Below the pieces are notes generated by a model, which did not search any database, was not told where the DNA came from, and saw only the letters and a list, made by a program, of their open reading frames with translations. Below, piece by piece: positions 44,196-53,952 of a DNA stretch of 64,000 nt. The stretch is from positions 1 to 64,000 of the forward strand of contig JAYFQE010000023.1 in NCBI GenBank assembly GCA_034927345.1, read 5' to 3'. The DNA comes from JAYFQE01 sp034927345 (GTDB lineage Bacteria > Bacillota > Clostridia > Saccharofermentanales > UBA5734). Position 1 is the stretch's first letter, and every line of letters begins with the position of its first letter. Both the position numbers and the translations under genes were made by a program.

Positions 44196-45269
44196 ATGGC
44201 TATTAAAGTTGGTATTAATGGTTTCGGCCGTATCGGCCGGATGGTTTTCCAGGCGATCTGCGACCAGGGTCTGCTGGGCAAGGACATTGATGTCGTTGCC
44301 GTCGTAGATATTTCAACTGATGCCGATTATTTCGCTTATCAAATGAAGTATGACTCGACCCAGGGCAAGTTTAAGCACACTGTTTCCACTGAGAAGAGCG
44401 CGCCTGATGTTGAAGGCAACGACGTTATCGTTGTCAATGGTAATAAGATCAAATGCGTTATGGCTACCCGCAATCCGGCTGAATTGCCTTGGGGCAAGCT
44501 GGGTGTCGAGTATGTTATCGAGTCGACCGGTTTGTTCACCGACGCTGAGAAGGCCAAAGGCCATCTCGAAGCCGGCGCCAAAAAGGTCATTATTTCTGCT
44601 CCGGGCAAGGGCGGCGTCAAAACACTTGTTATGGGCGTCAACCAGAATGAGTATAATCCTGCCGAGCATAATATTGTTTCGAACGCTTCCTGCACAACCA
44701 ACTGCCTGGCTCCGCTGGTCCATGTCATCTTGAAGGAAGGCATCGGCATTGAAAAAGGCTTGATGACCACCATCCATTCTTATACCGCCACCCAGAAAAC
44801 CGTTGACGGCCCGTCCAAGAAAGACTGGCGCGGCGGCCGTGCTGCGGCTATCAACATCATTCCTTCCACCACCGGCGCCGCCAAGGCTGTCGGCGAAGTG
44901 CTGCCGGTTGTTAAAGGCAAATTGACCGGTATGTCTTTCCGTGTTCCGACCCCTACCGTTTCTGTTGTCGACCTGACCTTTACGGCTACCCGCGACACAT
45001 CCATCGAAGAGATCGACGCTAAATTGAAGGAAGCTTCCAAGACCTACTTGAAGGATATTCTCGGTTATACCGACGAAGAGCTTGTTTCAACCGACTTTAT
45101 TCATGACAAGCGTTCTTCCATCTATGACAGCCTGGCAACCCTGCAGAACAATCTGAAGGGTGAAAAGCGCTTCTTCAAGGTTGTTTCCTGGTATGATAAC
45201 GAATGGGGTTATTCAAACCGCGTTGTCGAACTGGTTCACTTTATGGGTAAAAAAGACGGCAATCTGTAA
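44196..45269 (+). CDS. gap: glyceraldehyde-3-phosphate dehydrogenase
   Basis: The glycolytic enzyme converting glyceraldehyde 3-phosphate, NAD+ and phosphate to 1,3-bisphosphoglycerate. 357 residues: Rossmann start KVGINGFGRIGRMVF, catalytic cysteine in SNASCTTNCLAP near residue 164, and C-terminal SWYDNEWGYSNRV. AGGAGG lies 9 bases before ATG 44196. Single gene with its own terminator at 45312. Codon use is biased to a narrow set (AAG, GGC, GTT), as for a highly expressed gene. The 43937-44195 gap holds a possible -10 TAGAAT at 44137. Confidence 0.97.
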   Translation: MAIKVGINGFGRIGRMVFQAICDQGLLGKDIDVVAVVDISTDADYFAYQMKYDSTQGKFKHTVSTEKSAPDVEGNDVIVVNGNKIKCVMATRNPAELPWGKLGVEYVIESTGLFTDAEKAKGHLEAGAKKVIISAPGKGGVKTLVMGVNQNEYNPAEHNIVSNASCTTNCLAPLVHVILKEGIGIEKGLMTTIHSYTATQKTVDGPSKKDWRGGRAAAINIIPSTTGAAKAVGEVLPVVKGKLTGMSFRVPTPTVSVVDLTFTATRDTSIEEIDAKLKEASKTYLKDILGYTDEELVSTDFIHDKRSSIYDSLATLQNNLKGEKRFFKVVSWYDNEWGYSNRVVELVHFMGKKDGNL

Positions 45270-45311
45270 GCGTAAGATTGCTGCAAAGCCAGTTATCTAA
45301 ATGAATAAGTT

Positions 45312-45348
45312 AAAGAGGCCGTATCATTTAATTTGGTGCGGCCTCTTT
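45312..45348 (+). terminator. terminator of gap
   Basis: Perfect 10-bp arms AAAGAGGCCG / CGGCCTCTTT with a 17-base loop, 40 bases after the gap stop. Confidence 0.85.
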
Positions 45349-45440
45349 ATATCTATGGTTCTGGCACAACATATATTTGATCATTGCCGGTTTTTTGATT
45401 TTTTTAAAGCAGATCAACGTGAAACTGAGGAGCGAAGAGG

Positions 45441-46016
45441 ATGATCCGTTATAAAGAGCTGCCATGGAATGATGCGGAACTAGCAGATCTATATGACAGC
45501 ATTGAGATGAAGGTCCATGTTAAAGCAATCTATGAGGTAATCATTGAAGATTTATCGGGTATTTCTTTTCATAAAACAGCAGTCGAGCCTTATGTGAAAG
45601 ATTTTACATTTTGGGAGAAATATTCAAGATGGAAGACGGAATTTGATATCTCAAACTGGCATTTTTACGTAGCGTTTGATGAAGATTATCCAATTGGCGG
45701 AGCGGCGCTATGTCATAAGACTCCACAGATTCATATGCTGGACGGGCGTGAGGATTTAGGCGTTTTATGGGATATTCGTGTGGATTCCATGTACAAGCAT
45801 CACGGAATCGGACAGTGCTTATTTGACAGGGTAAGAGAAAATGCCAAAGCGCTGGGGTTAAAGCAACTTAAAATTGAATGTCAGAATAATAATGTTCCTG
45901 CGGTTAACTTTTATTTAAAGCAAGGCGCTCACATCGGCGCCATAAATAAATATGCCTATTATAAAGAAAAATATATTTCAGACGAAGTCCAACTGTTGCT
46001 ATATTTAGACTTATAA
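45441..46016 (+). CDS. GNAT acetyltransferase, streptothricin acetyltransferase-like
   Basis: A 191-residue GNAT protein. The acetyl-CoA site region VLWDIRVDSMYKHHGIGQCLF lies near residue 113-134, followed by LKIECQNNNVPAVNFYLKQGA and YKEKYISDEVQLL. The C-terminal pattern is very close to SatA/YyaR-type enzymes that acetylate streptothricin. Substrate cannot be fixed from sequence. GAAGAGG ribosome binding site; alone on the plus strand. Confidence 0.8.
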   Translation: MIRYKELPWNDAELADLYDSIEMKVHVKAIYEVIIEDLSGISFHKTAVEPYVKDFTFWEKYSRWKTEFDISNWHFYVAFDEDYPIGGAALCHKTPQIHMLDGREDLGVLWDIRVDSMYKHHGIGQCLFDRVRENAKALGLKQLKIECQNNNVPAVNFYLKQGAHIGAINKYAYYKEKYISDEVQLLLYLDL

Positions 46017-46028
46017 GGCCTGTGTTTA

Positions 46029-46826
46029 TTATTGTTGGGCTTCGAGCAGGCTTTTTACATAACTCAAATCCGATGGGATCAGTTGGTCTGTAAGCGCGGC
46101 GTCGGTATACTCCGCCGGCAGGCAGATCGTGCCGGAATAACCCCGCTGCTTCATATAAAGTGCAATACGCGGATAATCGGCCATACCCTGCCGCCCCGTT
46201 GTAAAATACGGCTCCCAAATCGCTTCCGGCGCCTCCGGACCGTTTTTTCTGCGCCAGAAAGCATTTTTGAAGTTGATCATGCAGAGGTGATCCCAAACAA
46301 TATCCAATCCCTGTTCGGGTTCTTCTCCGGCAAGTCCCGAATGGGCGGCATCCCAGATGGCGGCAATATGTTTCTGATCATATCCTTCCACCAAATGCCT
46401 GAGCTGCATCGAGTTAAACACCATTGGTCCACAATGGTTCTGTATGCCCACCGTTACGCCGTATTTCTCCGAAAGGGGCGCCAACGTGTCCAAATACCGT
46501 TTAAATTCATCTTCACAAGTCAGATAGCTTCTGGAAATATCAAAACCCGCCATGATCCGTATGACCGGTATCTCCGCAGCCTGGCACGCCGCAAAGACTT
46601 CCTCGGTCGTATCGCTGGCAACGCTGGTTATGGCAAGGCCTTCTGCTTTAAAGATTGCCGCCAGTTTGGGTAAATCGCGCCCGGCATGTTCCGGCTCGGC
46701 CTGGAAGCCGCTCCTCAGCGGGAATTCAACAGCATCAAAGCCGAGTGTCCGCACTTTTTCGGCTAGTATTTGTGAAGGTAACGTTTTCCAGGGTTTTGTG
46801 AATAATGAATAGGTGTATTTCTTCAT
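46029..46826 (-). CDS. sugar phosphate isomerase/epimerase (TIM barrel)
   Basis: A 265-residue AP-endonuclease-2/xylose-isomerase-like barrel: TLGFDAVEFPLRSGF, VIRIMAGFDIS, VGIQNHCG (metal histidine), IAAIWDAAHSGL, and HLCMINFKNA. Works on a sugar or inositol-type compound; which is unknown. Next to a Gfo/Idh/MocA dehydrogenase (84-base gap), a common catabolic pairing. Confidence 0.82.
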   Translation of the reverse strand: MKKYTYSLFTKPWKTLPSQILAEKVRTLGFDAVEFPLRSGFQAEPEHAGRDLPKLAAIFKAEGLAITSVASDTTEEVFAACQAAEIPVIRIMAGFDISRSYLTCEDEFKRYLDTLAPLSEKYGVTVGIQNHCGPMVFNSMQLRHLVEGYDQKHIAAIWDAAHSGLAGEEPEQGLDIVWDHLCMINFKNAFWRRKNGPEAPEAIWEPYFTTGRQGMADYPRIALYMKQRGYSGTICLPAEYTDAALTDQLIPSDLSYVKSLLEAQQ

Positions 46827-46910
46827 CCTGCATCCTCCGGAAAATCAACTTAATTAGACCTTTTAAGTAAATTTCTTGACGCGAACCCTGTGCTGCCTGC
46901 CTTTATTGGT

Positions 46911-47912
46911 CTAATGATATTGACTGGCGTATGGTCCGGAAAGTTGTGCTTGCGCCAGAATATCAAACGCCACGCGCATGGTTTGACAAGCGTCCTCAAA
47001 GGGAGACGAAGGTCTGGAGCCGTTTGTCACGGCTCTGGCAAAGGACCGGCACAGCGCCGTCACGCCGGTATAATCCCAGAGATCGTCGCTGCCGGCTACT
47101 TCCCGTGCATCATAAATCGCGGGAGTCAAGCTGCCGTCGGTATAGACATAACTCTTCCCTTCATGCTCGGCTTGCACATAGATGCCCGGAGCATGCATCT
47201 CAACGGAAAACTCACGTTTACCACTGGTCCATGAGTTGATCAGCACACCGTTAGCGCCGTTGCTGAAGGTCAGGGTCGCCGTAACAAAATTAATATCCGG
47301 TACGCCAATGCAGCGGGCATGGCTTTCCAGCGCGACCACATCGCCGCCGCACATCCAGCGGAGCGTATCGATGGCATGAACCGTGTCGTCCAGGATGTGA
47401 TCGCGCGCACCCAGGAATGGTACAGGTTCATATTTATAAAATTTACATAAAGCATGGGTTATTGGCCCGCGATCCAAACACAACTCCCGCATCTTAACAA
47501 CCATGGGACTGACGCGGCGTTGAAAGGCGACCTGTGTCACACAATGATTTTTTTGCGCCAGGTAGCATAACGCTTGAGTTTGATGCATGCTCAAACCCAG
47601 GGGTTTTTCAATCATCAGCGGAATACCCGATCCCAGAATCCACATCCATGTGTCATATAGGATATGAGGCTGGCCGACCGCCACCACAGCGTCCGGCTGC
47701 AGCTCTTCAATCATGGCGCGATAGGCCAAATCACTTCCGCTATACGTTTTTTCAATATGAAAAGTCTGCGCCGCTTGCCGGGCACGTTGTTCGTTAATAT
47801 CACATAGAGCAATTATTTCAACATCGTCTTTTGCCGAAAGAAGAGCGGGCAGTATGAACTTACAGGCCCTTTCTCCGGCGCCAATCATGGCAATTTTGCA
47901 GATCCTGTCCAT
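46911..47912 (-). CDS. Gfo/Idh/MocA family oxidoreductase
   Basis: A 333-residue NAD(P)-dependent dehydrogenase: Rossmann start IAMIGAGERACKFILPAL, the family EKP motif in GIPLMIEKPLGLSMHQ near residue 98, and DDTVHAIDTLRWMCGGD in the catalytic domain. Probably oxidises a cyclic sugar or polyol handled also by the next gene. Transcribed divergently from the MarR gene. Confidence 0.87.
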   Translation of the reverse strand: MDRICKIAMIGAGERACKFILPALLSAKDDVEIIALCDINEQRARQAAQTFHIEKTYSGSDLAYRAMIEELQPDAVVAVGQPHILYDTWMWILGSGIPLMIEKPLGLSMHQTQALCYLAQKNHCVTQVAFQRRVSPMVVKMRELCLDRGPITHALCKFYKYEPVPFLGARDHILDDTVHAIDTLRWMCGGDVVALESHARCIGVPDINFVTATLTFSNGANGVLINSWTSGKREFSVEMHAPGIYVQAEHEGKSYVYTDGSLTPAIYDAREVAGSDDLWDYTGVTALCRSFARAVTNGSRPSSPFEDACQTMRVAFDILAQAQLSGPYASQYH

Positions 47913-47991
47913 TCGCTCATCTCCCTATATCCGTATACCAATGAGTATAGCTCATTCCGCTTCGATATTGTCTATTCCAATAATGGATCGC

Positions 47992-48040
47992 TTGACAGTC
48001 CCGTTTATTGATATTAATATTAGTTAAGTTGTTAACTAAT
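47992..48040 (+). promoter_or_regulatory. marR promoter with overlapping operator
   Basis: TTGACA (47992-47997), 17 bases, TAATAT (48015-48020). A perfect inverted repeat with arms ATTAGTTAA / TTAACTAAT (48019-48027 and 48032-48040) begins on the -10 box, so a bound MarR dimer would block RNA polymerase. Autoregulation is inferred. Confidence 0.75.
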
Positions 48041-48069
48041 TATAAGGGAGGCTGCGAGGGGAGGTTATA

Positions 48070-48495
48070 ATGGAAAATAAACCGCTGATGCTCACGATTA
48101 AGCAGACTTATAAAGAATGGTCAAACTACATGCGAAAACTTGCGCTGGAAGCCGGCATTCCCGATACCTACCGCATGATTATCATGTTTCTAGCCAGAAA
48201 TCCGGGCGCGAGTCAGAAAGAAATTGCCGAGCATTGCCAGAAAACGTACGCTTCTATCAGTCAGACCGTCAAAGCTATGCTGCAGGCCGGCTATATTACA
48301 AAGGAAATCAACATCGCGGATCAGCGGTACGCCCAATTGTACTTAACTGAAAAGGGACAATCGGGCGTAAATCGTATAAAAAACAAGATTCATGAAGCGG
48401 ACCGCATCATCACGTCCGTGATCACCCCCGAAAAAGAACGGGATATGATCGATCTGCTCGATAAGCTTAATGAAACGATCCGGAAGGAACTGTGA
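48070..48495 (+). CDS. MarR family regulator of the ABC exporter
   Basis: A 141-residue winged-helix repressor: helix-turn-helix SQKEIAEHCQKTYASISQTVKAML at residues ~53-77 and the wing EINIADQRYAQLYLTEKG. First gene of an operon with two ABC half-transporters 3 bases further on. Ligand probably a drug carried by the exporter (inference). Confidence 0.88.
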   Translation: MENKPLMLTIKQTYKEWSNYMRKLALEAGIPDTYRMIIMFLARNPGASQKEIAEHCQKTYASISQTVKAMLQAGYITKEINIADQRYAQLYLTEKGQSGVNRIKNKIHEADRIITSVITPEKERDMIDLLDKLNETIRKEL

Positions 48496-48498
48496 TCC

Positions 48499-50235
48499 AT
48501 GCTGACTTATTTAAAGAAATACTGGTATTGGTGCGTCCTTGCCCCCATTTTTATGCTTGGCGAAATTACCATGGATCTGCTCCAGCCAGATCTGATGGCG
48601 ACCATCGTGGACGACGGCGTTCTTGGCCGGAACATGGCTGTTATCCTGTCAATCGGCATCCGTATGATTCTGCTGGTGTTATTCGGCGGTTTATGCGGAT
48701 TTCTGTCCGGATGGGCCGCCAACATCGCAGCGCAGAATTTCGGGAACAATTTACGGAAGGCTTTGTTTTCCCGGATTATGCACCTGTCATTCCAACAAAC
48801 TGATAAAATATCAACCGGTTCGCTGGTAACCCGGTTGACCAATGATGTTACGCAGGTGCAGAATATGGTCATGATGTCGGTGCGGTCAGTCGTGCGCTGC
48901 TCGGCGCTGTTTCTCGGCGGCATCTATATGTTGTACCGCCAGTCGCCTCAATTCGCCCTGATTACGGCCTGTGGACTTCCCTTTGTTATTTTCTTCGTTT
49001 GTTTTTTCATGCGTAAAACTTCTCCCATGTTCGCTGTGGTGCAGAAGAAATTGGATGGCGTCAATAATGTCATGCAGGAGGATGTCGCGGGCGCGCGGGT
49101 CGTTAAAGCTTATGTCAAGGAAGACTATGAGCTTGGACGTTTTGATGCCGCCAACGACCAGCTGTGCCATGTCAATCTGCGGGTGCAGTCGCTTCTGGCG
49201 TTTATGGGGCCTTCTATGAATATTGTACTGAATCTTTGCGTGATCGGCATTATCCTGGCCGGCGGCATATCGGTCAAGAACAACGGCGCCGTCACGACCG
49301 GCGAAATCATAGCGGGCATTACCTATGTCGCTATGATTTTAAACAGCATTATGTTTATGGCGAATATTTTTCAGACCTTTACCCGCGCAAAGGCATCGGC
49401 TGTGCGTATTCAGGAGGTGCTGGCCTGCGATCAGATTATCAAAGACGGCGCGGCGCCGCTTCCGCCGGTCCATGGGGAGCTGGAATTCCGCCACATCGGA
49501 TTTTCCTACCCGAATTCCAGCGGGCGGGCGGTCCTGGATGACATCAATCTGACGGTATATCACGGAGAAACGCTGGCTATTCTCGGCGCGACAGGCAGCG
49601 GAAAAACATCGCTGGTTAGTCTGATTCCGCGCTTTTATGACGCGACGAAAGGCGAGGTTCTTCTCGACGGCATGAACGTGAAGGATTATAACCTGACCCA
49701 GCTTCGCGACCGGATCGCCATCGTCCTGCAGAAAACCGAGCTGTATTCCCGCCCGATCGAAGCCAATATCCGTTGGGGCAGGAAAAACGCCTCGCCGTGG
49801 GAGATCAAGAAGGCATCGGAGATTGCGCAGGCGGACGAGTTTATCTGCGGCACGCCGAATGGGTATTACACGCAAGTTGCCGAGGGCGGACACTCGCTGT
49901 CCGGCGGTCAGAAGCAGCGTATTTCGATTGCGCGCGCGGTGCTGAAGAACGCGGAAATCCTGATTTTTGACGATTCGACCAGCGCGCTGGACTTACGGAC
50001 AGAGGCCAATTTATATCAGACGCTGCGGGAAGAATGCCCGGAGTTAACCAAGATCATCATTGCGCAGCGGATTGCTTCTGTCCGTGGAGCAGACCGCATT
50101 GCTGTTCTGGATGGCGGAAGAATCGCGGCATGTGGCACACACGACGAGCTGCTTGAATCCTCCGCTATTTATCAAGATATTTTCTATTCTCAACTGAAGA
50201 AAGAGTCAAAAAACAATGACAGAACAGAATTTTAA
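48499..50235 (+). CDS. ABC exporter half-transporter, degenerate-site subunit
   Basis: 578 residues: six-helix membrane domain then ATPase. Walker A GATGSGKTS near residue 369, signature LSGGQKQR, and Walker B ILIFDDSTSALD near residue 492, where the catalytic glutamate is Asp. That, with the partner's normal site, fits a TM287/288-like heterodimer. Couples to the next gene by a 20-base overlap. Likely exports drugs or other amphiphiles. Confidence 0.9.
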   Translation: MLTYLKKYWYWCVLAPIFMLGEITMDLLQPDLMATIVDDGVLGRNMAVILSIGIRMILLVLFGGLCGFLSGWAANIAAQNFGNNLRKALFSRIMHLSFQQTDKISTGSLVTRLTNDVTQVQNMVMMSVRSVVRCSALFLGGIYMLYRQSPQFALITACGLPFVIFFVCFFMRKTSPMFAVVQKKLDGVNNVMQEDVAGARVVKAYVKEDYELGRFDAANDQLCHVNLRVQSLLAFMGPSMNIVLNLCVIGIILAGGISVKNNGAVTTGEIIAGITYVAMILNSIMFMANIFQTFTRAKASAVRIQEVLACDQIIKDGAAPLPPVHGELEFRHIGFSYPNSSGRAVLDDINLTVYHGETLAILGATGSGKTSLVSLIPRFYDATKGEVLLDGMNVKDYNLTQLRDRIAIVLQKTELYSRPIEANIRWGRKNASPWEIKKASEIAQADEFICGTPNGYYTQVAEGGHSLSGGQKQRISIARAVLKNAEILIFDDSTSALDLRTEANLYQTLREECPELTKIIIAQRIASVRGADRIAVLDGGRIAACGTHDELLESSAIYQDIFYSQLKKESKNNDRTEF

Positions 50236-52105
50236 AAAAATACCCGCCGGCTTTGAATGTGGATCTGCGAGCGAGGCGAAGTATCATACGACAGAATCGG
50301 AAAGAAAACAAACGCTGAATTTTGGCCGGCGCGGCGGTCCGGGTCATAACCTGGGGCAGGTTATTGAAAAACCCAAGCAAGCGCAGCAGACCATTTCCCG
50401 GCTGATCCGCTATTTCGGATATGAAAAAAAACTGCTTGTCTTGTTGATTGCTTCTGTTTTGCTGGTCACCCTTGCTTCATTAATTGCGCCGGCCATGCAG
50501 GGCAGCGCGATTGACCTGATCACACAGCACCGATGGCCGTCGTTATACCGGCTGTTGGCCGTTTTGCTGGCCGTATACGGGGTTCTGGCCGGATGCTCGC
50601 TGGCGCAGACTCTGCTGTCGGCGCATTTGAGTCAGCGGATCGTCCGGCGTATGCGGCATGATCTGTTTGAAAAAATCAGCCTGCTCTCCATCAAGTATCT
50701 GGACACCCATTCCAACGGCGACATCATGAGCCGGATGACGAATGATGTCGAGAATATTTCAAACACCGTATCCCAGAGCCTTGGCTCTCTGGTTTCCGGT
50801 GTGCTGACCGTGGTCGGCACGATCGCAATCATGTTCTATTATTGCTGGCAGCTGACTTTGATTACCTTGCTGACCGTTGTGATAACGGTTGTCGTAACCA
50901 AAGAGTTGTCCAAAGTTATGCGCCGTGTATATCGGAAGCGGTCTCAGGTTCTCGGGAAGCTGAACGGCCATTCTGAGGAAATGATCACCGGATATCAATC
51001 GGTCGTAGCTTATAACATGCAGCAGGAAGTTATTGATGAGTTTAATAAAACATCCGACGAACTGACCAAGGTTGGCATTCGTGCCGAAATTCTTGGCGGT
51101 TCCATGGGTCCGATCATGAATTGCATTTCCAACATCGGATTTGTGATCGTCGCGGCGTTTGGCGGTTATTTTGCCCTGCAGGGGCTGATTACCGTCGGCA
51201 TTATCTCCGCTTTTATTATCTACGCCCGACAATTCTCCCGCCCCGTCAATGAGATAGCACAGCTGTTCGGTTCTATGCAAACAGCGATCGCGGGGGCGGA
51301 GCGAGTTTTTGAATTGATCGACCAGCCGAATGAAGATAACAGCGGCACCTTGGCAATGGAACAGATTAAGGGGGAAATTTCCTTCCGGCATGTGAACTTC
51401 TCCTATTCACCGGATATGCAGGTTCTCTATGATTTTAATCTGGATATCAAACCGGGGCAGAAAATCGCGCTTGTCGGCGCGACGGGAAGCGGCAAGACCA
51501 CCGTGGTTAATCTTTTGATGCGGTTTTATCAGGTCGACTCCGGTGAGATACTGATTGATGATGTGAATATCCAGGATCTGAAGAGGGACGACCTCCGGCA
51601 AAACGCGGCAATTGTCTTGCAGGACACCGTTCTGTTTTCCGATACCATTGAAACGAACATCAAATATGCGAACCCGGACACTACCGACGAGGAAATGATC
51701 AATGCGGCGGAGATGAGTAATTGCGTGTATTTTATCGAACGTCTGCCGGAGCAATATCAGACTTTCCTGAAACATGCCGGCGCCAATTTATCGCAAGGGC
51801 AGCGTCAGCTGCTGGCCATTGCGAGAGCTGTGCTCGCTAACCCGAAAATACTAATTCTGGACGAAGCCACTTCGTCGGTGGATACCAGGACCGAGAAGAA
51901 CATTCAGGACGCCATGGTGAATTTAATGAAGAACCGAACGAGCCTGATTATTGCGCACCGGCTTTCCACCATTCAGGATGCCGATAAAATCGTCGTCATG
52001 GATCAGGGGCGTATTGTCGAAATTGGAAGCCACGAGGAGCTTCTGGAAAAGAAAGGCCGCTATTACGATCTGTATATGACACAATTCAAAGGGAACGAAA
52101 TATAA
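50216..52105 (+). CDS. ABC exporter half-transporter, canonical-site subunit
   Basis: 629 residues with a ~55-residue hydrophilic N-terminus, six membrane helices and an ATPase: Walker A GATGSGKTT near residue 421, signature LSQGQRQL, Walker B ILILDEATSSVD with the catalytic glutamate, and the switch histidine IIAHRLST. LSQGQ in place of LSGGQ is typical of the partner of a degenerate-site subunit. Third gene of the MarR operon. Confidence 0.92.
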   Translation: MTEQNFKKIPAGFECGSASEAKYHTTESERKQTLNFGRRGGPGHNLGQVIEKPKQAQQTISRLIRYFGYEKKLLVLLIASVLLVTLASLIAPAMQGSAIDLITQHRWPSLYRLLAVLLAVYGVLAGCSLAQTLLSAHLSQRIVRRMRHDLFEKISLLSIKYLDTHSNGDIMSRMTNDVENISNTVSQSLGSLVSGVLTVVGTIAIMFYYCWQLTLITLLTVVITVVVTKELSKVMRRVYRKRSQVLGKLNGHSEEMITGYQSVVAYNMQQEVIDEFNKTSDELTKVGIRAEILGGSMGPIMNCISNIGFVIVAAFGGYFALQGLITVGIISAFIIYARQFSRPVNEIAQLFGSMQTAIAGAERVFELIDQPNEDNSGTLAMEQIKGEISFRHVNFSYSPDMQVLYDFNLDIKPGQKIALVGATGSGKTTVVNLLMRFYQVDSGEILIDDVNIQDLKRDDLRQNAAIVLQDTVLFSDTIETNIKYANPDTTDEEMINAAEMSNCVYFIERLPEQYQTFLKHAGANLSQGQRQLLAIARAVLANPKILILDEATSSVDTRTEKNIQDAMVNLMKNRTSLIIAHRLSTIQDADKIVVMDQGRIVEIGSHEELLEKKGRYYDLYMTQFKGNEI

Positions 52106-52127
52106 CCGACCCATTGTGGATATCCAT

Positions 52128-52178
52128 AAAGGAGGCTGCTTTCTCGACCTTTTCACCGGTCTGGATGCAGCCTCCTTT
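52128..52178. terminator. bidirectional terminator-like hairpin
   Basis: Perfect 12-bp arms AAAGGAGGCTGC / GCAGCCTCCTTT with a 27-base loop, between the convergent ABC exporter and thrS genes. Confidence 0.7.
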
Positions 52179-52200
52179 GATGCAGCTATGGTTTGCCGGT

Positions 52201-53403
52201 TCAGTCCAGGCAGCGCGCCTGACCGGCTTTGTTCGCGTCGGCGAGATAGTCAAGCCATTCGGCTGCCGGCATGCTTCGGCTGACCCGGCTGCCGTGCCAA
52301 CGGACAGACAGCAGGTTTTCAGCTTGTTCTTTTTCGCCGATGACCACCTGGCAGGGCAATTGCTCAGGTTCAAGCTGACGGATACGGTTGCCGAGCGTAC
52401 CTTCCGGCTCGACGATTTTAATGCGATACCCCAGCCGGCGTAATGAGTCGTACAAAGCTTGGGCGGTTTCCTGCTGAGCGGAAGTGACCGGCAGTATGGC
52501 TGTCTGAACCGGCGCCAGCCAAAGCGGATATGCCCCTTGATAATGGTCGTGTAAAAGCGCGAAGAAGCGTTCCAGGCTGCCAAACAGGGCTCGGTGAACC
52601 ATAAACGGCGTATGGTTCTTACCGTCCGGTCCGACGTAAGCCATAGCAAAACGAGCCGGCAAATTGAAATCGAACTGGATCGTGCTGCATTGCCAGGTCT
52701 GCCCCGAAGCGTCCAACAGTTTCAGGTCGATCTTGGGCCCGTAAAAGGCGCCGCCGCCGGCATCGATTTCATAATCCAGATGAGCAGACTTCAACGCCTG
52801 AATCAAGGATTCTGTCGCCAGCTGCCAGTCTTCTTCACGGCCGATCGATTTTTTCTCCGGCCGGGTCGACAGGAAAACCTGGTATTTTTCGAAACCAAAG
52901 CTGCGCAGAATGTAGAGCGAAAATTCCAGAGCCCGTTGTATTTCAGCGATAACTTGATCCTCTGTACAAATGATATGGGCGTCATCCTGGGTGAAGCCGC
53001 GCACCCGGGTCATACCGTTGAGCGCGCCGGACAATTCATACCGGTAGACCGAGGCGAATTCCGCCAGTCTGACCGGCAAATCGCGGTATGAATGGAGATT
53101 GGCTTTATAAATCATAACATGGAAGGGGCAGCTCATCGGTTTTAAACGGTAGGCTTCGCCGTCAACGTCGATCGGCCCGTACATGGCGTCCCGGTAAAAT
53201 TGCAGATGGCCGGAGGTTTCCCAAAGCTGTTCCTTACCGATATGCGGTGTGCAAACCCATTGGTAACCGTTGAGGACATGGGCTTCTTTGGCGAATTTCT
53301 CCATTTGGTAGCGAACCATCGCTGCTTTAGGATGCCACATGATCAGTCCCTGACCGACTTCATCGGCTGTGCTGTATAAATCCTGGTGATTATAAATTGG
53401 CAT
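52201..53403 (-). CDS. thrS: short threonyl-tRNA synthetase without editing domain
   Basis: A 400-residue class II synthetase holding only the catalytic core and anticodon-binding domain. Motif 2 TRVRGFTQDDAHIIC near residue 135, motif 3 MVHRALFGSLERFF near residue 272, zinc ligand cysteine in RLKPMSCPFHVM near residue 91, and anticodon domain from ~300. Full ThrRS is ~640 residues with TGS and N2 editing domains. AGGAGG ahead of ATG 53403 and a T-box leader show this start is real, not a truncation. It may be a second, stress- or threonine-related ThrRS, unable to clear Ser-tRNA-Thr by itself. Confidence 0.88.
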   Translation of the reverse strand: MPIYNHQDLYSTADEVGQGLIMWHPKAAMVRYQMEKFAKEAHVLNGYQWVCTPHIGKEQLWETSGHLQFYRDAMYGPIDVDGEAYRLKPMSCPFHVMIYKANLHSYRDLPVRLAEFASVYRYELSGALNGMTRVRGFTQDDAHIICTEDQVIAEIQRALEFSLYILRSFGFEKYQVFLSTRPEKKSIGREEDWQLATESLIQALKSAHLDYEIDAGGGAFYGPKIDLKLLDASGQTWQCSTIQFDFNLPARFAMAYVGPDGKNHTPFMVHRALFGSLERFFALLHDHYQGAYPLWLAPVQTAILPVTSAQQETAQALYDSLRRLGYRIKIVEPEGTLGNRIRQLEPEQLPCQVVIGEKEQAENLLSVRWHGSRVSRSMPAAEWLDYLADANKAGQARCLD

Positions 53404-53624
53404 AAAGGCGCCTCCTTTTAGGTGCGGAAAAGCAGGCCCGCCGTCAGCGGGTTCTCTGTTTTTCTCATCGATACTTGCTGCTATTTGACCGTGTTAATAA
53501 CGAATGGTTAAGATGAGCATCGAGTGTTAAAACCCGAGCAATTGGAGATGCAGACCCAGGGGCTGTCCAGGCCTGATTTCCCGGCGATAAAAAGAACGAT
53601 TCCCATCCGCTGCCGCCTCCTTTC

Positions 53625-53885
53625 AAAAAAAATAAGACACCCCATGATTGGGGTGCCTTACGGCACGGTTCCACCCAAATTGCCGGACCATCCGGTCCAG
53701 CCTCTCTCTGTAGCCTTGACGCGGCCGCGCGGCGCAGGTTTGTCAGACAACCGATCTGGTTTTGTCCGTTTTCCCCGGCAACTCGGAGGGGGTACTGATT
53801 CATCGCTCCTGCCCGGAATTTGCAGCCTTTGGTTCCGGTTCTCTGTCAAGCGCCTATGAATGGCATGTCCTCGTCACAGTTATTG
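53625..53885 (-). promoter_or_regulatory. T-box riboswitch leader of thrS
   Basis: On the minus strand the T-box core GGGTGGAACCGTG (53662-53677 area) follows a stem III (ACCGG / CCGGT type) and AGAGAG. It is followed by a terminator: GGCACCCC / GGGGTGTC arms then TTTTTTTT (53625-53660). Uncharged tRNA-Thr would favour the antiterminator. An ACC triplet in GGAACCAAAGG within stem I is a possible specifier. About 220 bases separate the terminator from thrS, with no gene in them. Confidence 0.85.
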
Positions 53886-53891
53886 TTATGT

Positions 53892-53920
53892 AGTTTAGCA
53901 CGGATTTGTCAGCTCGGCAA
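53892..53920 (-). promoter_or_regulatory. candidate promoter of the T-box transcript
   Basis: TTGCCG, 17 bases, TAAACT on the minus strand, just upstream of the first T-box stem and downstream of kbl. Confidence 0.5.
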
Positions 53921-53952
53921 GATGCGAAGGCCGGCATTATTTCAGAGCCGGA

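Noticed and set aside
44313..44777. Long minus-strand frames inside gap
   Set aside because: Shadows caused by the biased codon use of the highly expressed gap gene.
53465..53803. A 112-codon minus-strand frame between kbl and thrS
   Set aside because: It lies over the T-box core and terminator and has no family pattern; the RNA element explains the sequence.
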